Shown: in pieces, positions 53,998 to 62,922 of the stretch
Position numbering within the stretch: the stretch's first letter is position 1
Layout of the letters: every line of letters begins with the position of its first letter
Origin: Syngnathus acus
Taxonomy: Eukaryota; Chordata; Actinopteri; Syngnathiformes; Syngnathidae
Length of the DNA stretch: 64,000 nt
NCBI RefSeq assembly: GCF_901709675.1
Contig: NC_051087.1
Location: 16,315,067-16,379,066 of the forward strand
Direction of reading: 5' to 3'
The notes under the pieces: generated by a model
What the model was told of the DNA's origin: nothing
The model's input: the letters and a program-made list of their open reading frames with translations, nothing else
Database searches by the model: none
Made by a program: the position numbers and the translations under genes

Positions 53998-54708
53998 GAG
54001 TCAGAGTCAGCTTTATTGTCAATTCCTTCATGCTAAGACACACAAAGAAACCGAAATACCGTTCCCCCTGTCCCACGGTGACGAGACACAGCACACGATT
54101 AACACACAAGTAAAACAACGGGGAGAGAGTTCAGGACCCCAACAGCCTGGAGATCACAAACTTCGCCAGTGGCGAGCAGTGCCGGCATCCCACAACAAAG
54201 TCCCGGCACCATTCGTCACGGATGTAGACGCACAGTCCACCTCCTCGCGATGTTCCCCCTCGTACAATGGCCCGGTCCGCCCGATAGCACGCCATCCGCT
54301 CCAGATGCACAGCAGCTACGCACTGTCCGGTCCGCAGAACACAGCAGGCATGTTGATGTCCAGCGATCGAACGTTCGCCAGAAGAATGGAAGGCACGGCC
54401 GGGCGAGCTGGGTTGGCCGCCAGCCAGGCCCGGACGCCCAACCGGGGGAGGAATAGCAGGCGAGTCCGGCGACGCTCCAGGACGGAGCAGACCGAGCGCC
54501 TTTAATGTCCCCGCTTCAAAGTCCAGATCGCCACAAAACTCGCTTTCGCCGATGTCGAGCAGAACCAGCCCGCCGCACTCGTAGCACAACCCGGTACGAC
54601 GAGACGAACACACAAAACTGGCGGACAAACCCACATTAAATGACAAAACAAAACACCGTTCGGGACAGAGAGAGGCCGCTGCGTGTGCACGCGCCGCCAT
54701 CTTATTTC
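53998..54708 (-). mobile_element. Deletion-derivative LINE (family M), copy 3
   Basis: About 711 bp, minus strand, same structure as 34805 and 37611. Inserted in T3 at the matching tatcgtttagcctgttg sequence of T2; TTAG on both sides fits a short target duplication. Confidence 0.87.
54131..54700 (-). CDS. 189-residue ORF of the deletion-derivative LINE, copy 3
   Basis: The first 119 residues match the ORF at 37620. The stop of copies 1 and 2 is TGT here, so the frame runs into the endonuclease fragment (CYRADRAIVRGG, GGGLCVYIRDEWCRD, HCSPLAKFV). This links the N-terminal ORF in frame with part of the APE endonuclease. Catalytic Asp/His motifs are absent, so no nuclease activity is expected. 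Confidence 0.45.
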   Translation of the reverse strand: MAARAHAAASLCPERCFVLSFNVGLSASFVCSSRRTGLCYECGGLVLLDIGESEFCGDLDFEAGTLKALGLLRPGASPDSPAIPPPVGRPGLAGGQPSSPGRAFHSSGERSIAGHQHACCVLRTGQCVAAVHLERMACYRADRAIVRGGTSRGGGLCVYIRDEWCRDFVVGCRHCSPLAKFVISRLLGS

Positions 54709-54903
54709 TTAGCCTGTTGTTGCTCGTTCATGTCTGTTCTTGGTGTTGGATTTTGTCGAATAAATTTCCCCCAAAATGCAACTTATACTCCGGAGCGACT
54801 TATATATGTTTTTTTTCACGTTGTTGTGCAATTTATGGCTAAAGCGTCCTATATTCCGGAGCGACTTTTAGTCCGAAAAATACGGTATTTGTTACTCTTT
54901 CTG

Positions 54904-55442
54904 TCAAGTCAAAGTCAAAGTCTGCTTTATTGTCAATTTCTTCACATGCCAAGACACACAAAGAAATCGTAATTACGTTCCCACTATCCCACGGTGACAA
55001 GACAGTACACAATATACATACAAGTAAACAACACAAAAAAATAAAAACAAGAAGGCACAAACAATGAATAAATAAGAGTGATGAATAAATAATAAACAAA
55101 CAAACAACATAATAAATAAGAGGAGCAAAAATGGAGCAAGTGTGCATACAGCAGACAGTCAGAATATAGCGCAAAAGTACAGGACGCTTCGCAGAAGGGG
55201 GGAGAGAGTTCAGGATCCTAACAGCCTGGAGTATGAAGCTGTTGGTGAGTCTGGTGGTGCGGGAGCGCATGCTCCTGTACCTCTTCCCAGAGGGCAGAAG
55301 ATCAAACAAAGAGTGAGCGGGGTGACTCACATCACTCACAATCGTGGTCGCCTTGCGGGTGAGATGGGAGGTGTAAATGTCCATCAGGGAGGGGAGTGAA
55401 GCACCAATAATCTTACCAGCCGTGTTCACTATGCGCTGCATT
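54904..55442 (-). pseudogene. CR1/Rex1-like LINE 3' end
   Basis: The minus strand reads RIVNTAGKIIGASLPSLMDI, VSDVSHPAHSLFDLLPSGKR and YRSMRSRTTRLTNSF, the LINE C-terminal block, then an AT-rich 3' UTR and a tail of gactttgactttgact type. 5'-truncated. Adjacent to the right end of T3. Confidence 0.85.
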
Positions 55443-56452
55443 CTGTAAATGTTGTACTAAAAAAATAAACAACTATATCAATACTGGTTTTCTTCTAGAA
55501 TACTGCAACATTGAAAAAAACCAACAATCAATGTCTACATTATTTGATTTTACAATAATGGAATTATGTACACCTGGCAGAAAAGTTTTATTTGTTTTTA
55601 TGTGTATTGAACCAGGTATCCTTCCTGCGCCTGGCCTCTTTAAAATTCATGTAGCTAGCGCAAAGAAATAAGTGAATGTCCTTAAAATCTGAGTGAGACC
55701 ACAAGTGTATTATGTATTTTACCTACGGTTAATTGCTTTAGTTCTTTTGATTGACATTTGAGGGCTTAACATTTTCCACCATTATCCACCTATGGGACCA
55801 AATGTTTAATCAAAACAGTTTAACAGCAGACCAACTTAGTTGTACTGTACCCGTGATACTTGAATGATCGTCTTGGTAGACATATAGAAGATACTAATAA
55901 CATTTTTCACATCTATAATACCAGTCAATAGTCTGAACACCCAGGAGCATGCCATTTAATTACTGGGTGTGTCCACACACAAAAGCTAGCAGCATTAAAT
56001 ACATTTACAGTAGATGGGAGACATTTTCGAACATCTCCCAAGTCGTGACCTTGCTAAACATGGGTGAAAGTGGTAGATATATTGCTGACTGGGACAATGT
56101 TTGTGTACATTTACGTTCCCTTCAATATCTATTGCACAAACGAGATGGGGCAGCATGGGGGTGTAATAGTCTGTGCATGTCTGCCACATAACTGAGTTAG
56201 TTAAAGCTGCATGCACTTCAGAAGATAGAATGTAAAAGCCAAAGAAAGTCAACAATAGACATTTTTTAAATTGCTTTTAAGACACAACACAAATTCAAAC
56301 AACAAAAATGGTATCCCTTTACATTATGGATTGCAAGAAGAGCTAAACAAAACAAAGAAGTAGTTCACTATTATGCCACTTTTTTCAAATAACTATTTAT
56401 TGAATTGACTTTCTGAATGAAATTGAATATTTACGCTGCTCTTGCTTTTGTT
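55443..56452. other. Low-copy AT-rich sequence
   Basis: No recognisable gene or mobile element. Confidence 0.45.
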
Positions 56453-57000
56453 TATCCATCCATTTTCTATACTGCTTATCCCCCCGGGGGTCGTGGGCGT
56501 GCTGGAGCCTATCATCGGGCAGGAGGCGGGGGACACCCTGAACCAGTTGCCAGCCGATCGCAGGGCACACAGAGACGAACAACCATTCGCACTCACATTC
56601 ACAACTATGGGCAATTTGGAGTGCTCAATTGGCCTACAAAGCACGTTTTTGGAATGTGGGAGGAAACCGGAGTGCCCGGAGAAGACCCACGTGGGCACGG
56701 GGAGAACATGCAAACTCCACACAGGGAGGGTCGGAGGTGGAATTGAACCGGCACCCTCCTAACTGTGAGGCGGACATGCTAACCCAGGGGTCTCAAACTC
56801 CAGTCCTCGGGGGCCGCATTCCTACATGTTTTCCAAGTTTCCCTCGTTAAACACACCTGATTCAATTATGAAGCTCCTGCAGAACGTGAGGATGAACTGA
56901 TCCTTTGAATCAGGTGTGTTTAACGAGGGAAACTTGGAAAACATGTCGGAATGCGGCCCTCGAGGACTGGAGTTTGAGACCCCTGTGCTAACCAGTGTTT
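56453..57000 (-). mobile_element. tRNA-derived SINE split by a hAT miniature element
   Basis: Minus-strand SINE with a short GGAT tail at 56453. The body runs to 56784 and the tRNA-like head is interrupted; gctaaccagtg after 56985 is its continuation. Confidence 0.85.
56785..56985. mobile_element. Palindromic hAT miniature element (CAGGGGTCTCAAACTCCAG), copy 1
   Basis: 201 bp, almost fully self-complementary. 8-bp duplication TGCTAACC (56777-56784, 56986-56993), inside the SINE A-box region. Close copy at 59891. Confidence 0.93.
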
Positions 57001-57673
57001 AAAGGAGTGTTTTTTTTCCTCCCAAAAACATAAGGGAAATATCCTTGTTCAACACAAACGCAAAAGTGACTTTACAGTGATCCATCACTATTTCACGGTT
57101 CGTCTTTCGCTGCCTCACCGCATTGCAGGTTTTTAAAAATATTACATACCGCGGTTATGTCGGTGCATCGCGGCTTTTTGTGGCGTCACTTGTAGCGTGG
57201 GTCTTTGTCTGCCCATATGACTATACAACACAGTACTGGCCGGTAGAAGAAACGAGACCAATGGGAACATGTTGATCTGTATCCGTGCCGCTGATTAGCT
57301 ATTTGGTAGAAGAGACAAGACCTTAACAACACGGGCTCTTTATTTGGGGAAAAGTTAAAGGAGACAAGAAGGGCTGGAATGCCGGCAGAGCAGTACAACG
57401 AGGCAAGCTGACAAGCTAGTCAGCAAGCGCGCGTCGTGCGTCTTTGAAGCAGACGGGCATAGCAAGCTCATGGTCGGGGACAGACAGAAGGTTGAGCCAG
57501 AGTACTGTAAATCATAAAAACAGGCTTTTGCTAAACAGCGAATCAGGAAAGAGGCATCGCGCTACACAGCAGATCAGGCAGACAGGAATCACGTGGCATA
57601 GCAGAATCAGGTAGCAGGCATACGTGTATCGAGGCAGACGAACCACCGCAGACGGGTTTGCTGAGTTTAAATA

Positions 57674-59295
57674 CACTGCTCAAAAAAATTAAAGGAACAG
57701 TTTTTTATCAGGGTATGGCATGAATTCAATTAGACTTTTCTGATAAGGTTTTGGTCAGGTACGTGGCAGAGGGGGTTGTTAATCAGTTTCAGCTGCATTG
57801 GTGTTGATGGAATTAACAACAGGTGCACTAGAGGGGCAACAACGAGATGATTCCCAAAACAGGACTGATTTTGCAGGTGGAGGCCATTTCAAGTTCCTCC
57901 CTCTTGATCTTTTTTAACTGTTTTCCCACAAGCGTTGGCTTTAGCTAGAGTCATTATCACGACTGGGAGCATGAGGCGATTTCTTAACCCTCCTGATGTT
58001 GCGCAGATTCTCCAACTCCTGGGAGCATGAGGCGATTTCTTAACCCTCCTGATGTTGCGCAGATTGTCCAACTCCTCCAGGATGTCACATCCATGCGTGC
58101 TGTTGCAAGAAGATTTGATGTGTCTGCCAGTACAATCTCCAGAGCATGGAGGAGATTCCAGGAGACAGGCAGTTACTCTAGGAGAGCTGGACAGGGCCGT
58201 AGACGGTCCTCAATCCATCAGCAGGACCGATATCTGATGCTTTGTTCAAGGAGGACTGCCCGAGCCCTACAGAATGACCTCCAGCAGGCTACTGGTGTGA
58301 ATGTCTCTGCCCAAACAGTCAGAAACAGACTTCACGAGGGTGGCCTCAGGGCACGACGTCCTGTCGCGTTTCCTGTGCTCATTGCTCAGTTTCGTGGAGC
58401 TCGATTGGCATTTGCCATAGAACACCAGAATTGGCAAGTCCGCCACTGGCGCCCTGTGCTTTTCACAGATGAGAGCAGGTTTACCCTGAGCACCTGTGAT
58501 AGATGTGAAAGGGTCTGGAGAAGCCAAGGAGAGCGCTATGCTGCCTGCAACATCATTCAGCATAACCGGTTTGGTGTTGGGTCAGTGATGGTCTGGGGAG
58601 GCATTTCCATAGAGGGACGAACAGACCTCTCCAGGCTAGAGAACGGCAGTCTGACTGCCATTAGGCATCGGGATGAAATCCTTGCACCCATGGTCAGACC
58701 CTACGCTGGTGCAGTAGGTCCTGGGTTCCTCCTGATCCACAACAATGCCCGGCCTATTGTGGCAAGAGTATGCAGACAGTATCTGGAGGATGAAGGAATT
58801 GACACAATTGAATGGCGCTCACGATCACCTGATCTAAACCCGATAGAACACCTCTGGGACATAATGTTTCGGTCCATCATACGCCGCCTGGTTGCTCCTC
58901 AGACTTTACAGCTCACTGATGCCCTTAGACAGATCTGGGAGGACATCTCACAAGACACCATCCGTCGTCTCATTACGAGCATGCCGCAATGTTGTCAAGC
59001 ATGCATACAAGCTCGTGGGGGCCACACAAGATATTGAAAAGAATTTTGAGTTGCAGAAATTGAATTTAGGCAAAAAGGACGAGCCTGCCATATCATTTTT
59101 TCACTTTGATTTTTGGGGTGTCTGTATACTGAGCCCTCTGTAGGCTGAAAACTTTTATTTCCATCAAAAGATGTGGTATCCTTTTGTTTCTGAGACATTA
59201 AACTGTCCATATCAGTATAGATAGGCCCCCAAAAAAATGTCACCATTGAAATCTGATGTGTTTTCAAAGTGTTCCTTTAATTTTTTTGAGCAGTG
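57674..59295 (+). mobile_element. Tc1/mariner element, complete
   Basis: 1622 bp. Perfect 25-bp terminal inverted repeats (57674-57698, 59271-59295) starting CACTGCTCAAAAAAATTAAA, flanked by TA (57672-57673, 59296-59297). Contains one open transposase gene. A 56-bp tandem duplication (57965-58020, 58021-58076) covers its start codon. Structure is complete, but the transposase lacks a catalytic residue. Confidence 0.95.
58027..59037 (+). CDS. Tc1-family DDE transposase, open frame, second catalytic Asp replaced by Asn
   Basis: 336 residues, the usual Tc1 length. N-terminal half: two helix-turn-helix domains (MRAVARRFDVSASTISRAWR near residues 24-43; NVSAQTVRNRLHEGGLRARR near 95-114) that bind the inverted repeats, with an arginine-rich linker between them. 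Catalytic DD34E core: VLFTDESRFTL holds the first Asp; LLIHNNARPI occupies the second site, where the family has HDNARPH, so the second Asp is Asn (codon AAC, about 58751-58753); SPDLNPIEHLWD holds the Glu. Without the second metal ligand, cleavage should fail. A start at 57971 in the duplicated leader stops after 19 codons. Confidence 0.93.
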   Translation: MRRFLNPPDVAQIVQLLQDVTSMRAVARRFDVSASTISRAWRRFQETGSYSRRAGQGRRRSSIHQQDRYLMLCSRRTARALQNDLQQATGVNVSAQTVRNRLHEGGLRARRPVAFPVLIAQFRGARLAFAIEHQNWQVRHWRPVLFTDESRFTLSTCDRCERVWRSQGERYAACNIIQHNRFGVGSVMVWGGISIEGRTDLSRLENGSLTAIRHRDEILAPMVRPYAGAVGPGFLLIHNNARPIVARVCRQYLEDEGIDTIEWRSRSPDLNPIEHLWDIMFRSIIRRLVAPQTLQLTDALRQIWEDISQDTIRRLITSMPQCCQACIQARGGHTRY

Positions 59296-59667
59296 TACAT
59301 GCCCTAATCAGCCGGTAAAACAAGGGCACAGGTGGCAGCGATCAGCACTGAGCACTGTGCAGCTCCGCATTGACCAGCGCGAGGGTGCGTCAGCCGGCCA
59401 GCACGGAGAGAGCAGAGTGGAGCCGTGACACATTTACGGTAGTTTTTTTGTGACTGAGATTTAGTGAGGCCCTAAAGAATATTTCTAAAAGTCAGTTTAA
59501 CTTTAAAAATTTTAAGAGGTGTTTAACATACAACAAAGTGTTTAAAAATAAAACAAAATGTTTAAAAAAATACAATAACAGTCTTGTGCGGATATTGTAA
59601 AAACGTTGACTCCACATTGTGGATTTTCATCCATCACTGTACTGTTTAGCATTGTCTCTGTAAACGG

Positions 59668-59880
59668 CAGGGTGGGCAATTCCGATCCTGGAGGGCCGGT
59701 GTCCTGCATGTTTTATAGGTCTCCCTGCTGCAACACACCTGATTCAAATGATCAGGATTGTTATCCAGCTCCTGCAGACCTTGCTAATTATCTGACCATT
59801 TGAATCAGGTGTGTTGCAACAGGGTGGCATAGAAAACATGCAGGACACCGGCCCTCGAGGACCGGAATTGCCCACCCCTA
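59668..59880. mobile_element. Palindromic hAT-like miniature element (GGGTGGGCAATTCCG)
   Basis: About 213 bp, inverted arms gggtgggcaattccg and cggaattgcccaccc with internal complementarity. Ends slightly degraded; no clean duplication. Confidence 0.75.
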
Positions 59881-59890
59881 AGGCTTAGGG

Positions 59891-60093
59891 CAGGGGTCTC
59901 AAACTCCAGTCCTCGGGGGCCGCATGCCTACATGTTTTCCAAGTTTCCCTCGTTAAACACACCTGATTCAAATGATCAGTTCATCCTTACGTTCTGCAGG
60001 AGCCTGATAATTGAATCAGGTGTGTTTAACGAGGGAAACTTGGAAAACATGTAGGAATGCGGCCCCCGAGGACTGGAGTTTGAGACCCCTGGC
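59891..60093. mobile_element. Palindromic hAT miniature element (CAGGGGTCTCAAACTCCAG), copy 2
   Basis: 203 bp. Target duplication GCTTAGGG/GCTTAGGA (59883-59890, 60094-60101; one mismatch). Same family as 56785. Confidence 0.9.
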
Positions 60094-60436
60094 TTAGGAG
60101 CTGCATGTCGGCAACCAGAGCAAAAAAGCTGGAACTCGCGCTTTAGAGGATGAGAGCAGTTCTGACTAATGTAGAGTACAGCTCAGACAGTCTCAATTGG
60201 GACCTCTCCACCAACTTACTGGCCCATTTAACCACTTGGTGAAGGGAGTTTTTAATCTCTCAAAAGCTGATTCCCATATCAAATTACCAAAGAAAAAGAC
60301 AACACAGGTTCAATATAAGCTCGATAGAATAGATTCCAGACATTGATATTCGAGCAGGACAGCTGTGAGGCATGACAAACGCTGATGACTCCTTTTGCAT
60401 ATTGTCTCACAATTGTCACTCATACTTAGTTTAGAC

Positions 60437-60649
60437 CAGGGGTCACCAACTCCGGTCCTCAAGGGCGCCAATCCAGCCTGTTTTAGGTGCAGCCCTGCAA
60501 CAACACACCTGATTCAAATGATCAGCTCATCAGCAAGCTCTATTAAGGCTGATAGCGATCCTGATTATTTGAATCAGGTGTGTTGCAGGGGGGATACATC
60601 TAAAACAGGCTGGATTGGCGCCCTTGAGGACCGGAGTTGGTGACCCCTG
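60437..60649. mobile_element. Palindromic hAT miniature element (CAGGGGTCACCAACTCCGG)
   Basis: 213 bp, 8-bp duplication GTTTAGAC (60429-60436, 60650-60657). Shares the core cacacctgattcaaatgatc with the copies at 59668 and 59891, but the ends differ. Confidence 0.92.
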
Positions 60650-60669
60650 GTTTAGACTCTAAACTAATT

Positions 60670-61350
60670 CAGAGACCCTAAACTTTAGAGTCTCTGAATG
60701 ATCCCAAATAGTTGTATCCACACATTCCACTGGTTGGCTTTTGATGATTGTATGATAATGTGGAAAAGTTTCTTTTCTGAAGTCTATACACGTCCTTTGT
60801 TTTATCTACATTTAAAACCAAAAAGAACTGATCACACCAGCTGATAAAGTCATTAATGACAGGGTCATGTTCAGATTGGTCATCGTGAACCAAACTGACA
60901 GTGACTGCATCGTCTACAAATTTTAAGATGTAACTGTTCTTGTGTTTACTCTGACACATATTTGTGTAGAAAATGAGGAGTAATGGTGACAGGATGCAGC
61001 CCTGAGGGGATCACATGTTGGAGTAGAGAGGCTCCAATACAGTACCTAATCCTGGTTAAAAACTCCAAAATCCAACCAACTATATTGTGACTCAAGTTAA
61101 AGTGCTCCAGCAATCTTGTCGCTAAAATGTGGGGTTGGATTCAATTAAAAGCCAAAGAAAAGTCGATGAACGACAGTCTGGCGTGCGTTTTGCTTCAGTC
61201 CAAATGTTTGAACAAAAGGTTTAAAAGCGTGATGATGGCATCCTCTTGCCCTTTGTGTGCTCTATAGGCAAAGTGCATTGAGTCCAGAAGATCTTCTGTC
61301 GCTAATAGAGTTCAGATTTCACCATCTTTTCAAACGTTTTCATTATTAGG
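60670..61350 (-). pseudogene. CR1/Rex1-like LINE reverse transcriptase fragment
   Basis: Minus strand. Broken frames above 60960 read IQPHILATRLLEHFNLS and IVGWILEFLT. Then 60959-60678 is open with ILKFVDDAVTVSLV (palm aspartates kept; FVDD in place of FADD) and INDFISWCDQFFLVLNVDKT. 5' and 3' ends are missing. Confidence 0.87.
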
Positions 61351-61368
61351 GAAGGAAGTGCAACTACG

Positions 61369-61740
61369 GTGGTGCACTGGTTAGCACGTCAGCCTCACGG
61401 TGTGGGTTCAATTACACCTCTGGCCCTCCCTGTGTGGAGTTTGCATGTTCTCCCCGTGCCCGCGTGGGTTTTCTCCGGGCACTCCGGTTTCCTCCCACAT
61501 CCCAAAAAACATGCTTGGTAGGGCGATTTAGCACTCAAAATTGCTCCTAGGTGTGAGTGCGAGTGCGGATGGCTGTTCGTTTCTGTGTGCCTTGTGATTG
61601 GCTGGCAACCAGTTCAGGGTGTCCCCCGCCTACTGCCTACAGAAAATGGATGGATGGATGGATGGATGGATGGATGGATGGATGGATGGATGGATGGATG
61701 GATGGATGGATGGATGGATGGATGGATGGATGGATGGATC
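61369..61740 (+). mobile_element. tRNA-derived SINE with long (GGAT)n tail
   Basis: Head with tggttagcacg (A box) and a damaged B box (ggttcaattac). Full body, then about 23 GGAT units (61647-61740). Confidence 0.9.
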
Positions 61741-62922
61741 AGACCTTTGTGCATCAGTACTGTCAGACATTTCAGTATCAGCTTCAATTTCCAGTTGCAG
61801 ATTTTAGGTAAGTTCACGCTTAGTACCTCTCACAGGAATACTGTATAGACAGTTTGTAAATTTTACTATTCAGTTTCGAACATGACAAAATCTTAAGTGG
61901 TTAATATAGCAGGCGCCAAATGTTGGGACAGTAGTACCATCTCTAATAACAGTACTATCTCTATATAGCTGCTGTTGGCCTAGTTTATCTTGAGATACAG
62001 TGCTACCCTGTCATCGAAATGGCAAATAAACACCAGAGGAGTTCTTGAAAAACAAACATGTGCGCACGCACACACGCGCACACACTTACACACACACACA
62101 CACACACACACACTCCTATACTTTTATCAAGTCATTCATTACTCAACGAAATTAGTAACAAACATGTAAGACAGTGGATTGATGGCCACAATAGAATGTC
62201 ACCGATCCTTTTATGGAATTTGTGGAACCATGTAAAACCAGGTACTGTACTGTGATTGGGTCAGGTAACCAAACTGTGGCACATCTGATTGGTAATTTCC
62301 TTCGCTAATTACATTGTAATTGGTTGCAGGGTTTGTGACGATGTGGTGCAGTGTACTTCAAAGGCAAGTTCAATAGCTATGAGAAATAAGGACAGTACAT
62401 ACCTTCTCTGTCTGTAAACATCATTATTAAGTGTTGAAAAAGTATTTCACATGTTTTCAAAAAGAGACAAATTCCTGAGTTTTTCAAACAGTTGAAAATA
62501 AGTCAGCATGTGAGCTAAAGTCAGATCTTATTGCCACTTACATTTCATCAACCTTTATTGCAAAGCACCGGTGTCTCGAAAGACATTTGATTCGTGACAA
62601 TCCAGTAGTGATAAATGTCTTACCAGTCTATTACAACACGTGTGTTTGGGTTAGGGTTATGATTTCAAAATAATTTCTCTTTGCTCATTTGTGCTGTGGT
62701 GTAGCCAATTCAAAACAAGAATACATACCTGACAGATTGATGAAATAATAGAAAGGGTAGTTAAATTAAATTTCTGATTTGAATTAAGTTTGCTTAAAAA
62801 CAGTTGGATGCACAGGGAGTAGCATCATGTCACCATGTCTGTCTTTGGTAAAAGAAAAAAAAGAAAGAAAAAACAATGCAACAAACTACATTATTCTGTA
62901 GTTTACGTTCGGTAGGTATATA
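61741..62922. other. Low-copy sequence with a (CA)n tract
   Basis: (CA)n at 62065-62112. No gene recognised. Confidence 0.5.

Larger units (their letters stand above)
52499..54885 (+). mobile_element. Family T element, copy T3 (split by LINE copy 3)
   Basis: CCGTATTTTTCGG to CCGAAAAATACGG, TA on both sides (52497-52498, 54886-54887). Same orientation as T2. Three full 118-bp units (52871-53200) and three AT-rich units (landmark at 53521, 53692, 53863; period 171). LINE derivative at 53998-54708. About 1.68 kb without it. Confidence 0.9.
57185..59430 (-). repeat. LTR-like sequence split by a Tc1 element (tentative)
   Basis: Read on the minus strand it begins TGTCACGGCTCCAC (59430 downwards), has a TATTTAA box exactly at the Tc1 insertion site and an AATAAA-type signal (minus strand, near 57340). 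These are LTR features, but the far end and any partner LTR or target duplication are not identified. Confidence 0.45.
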
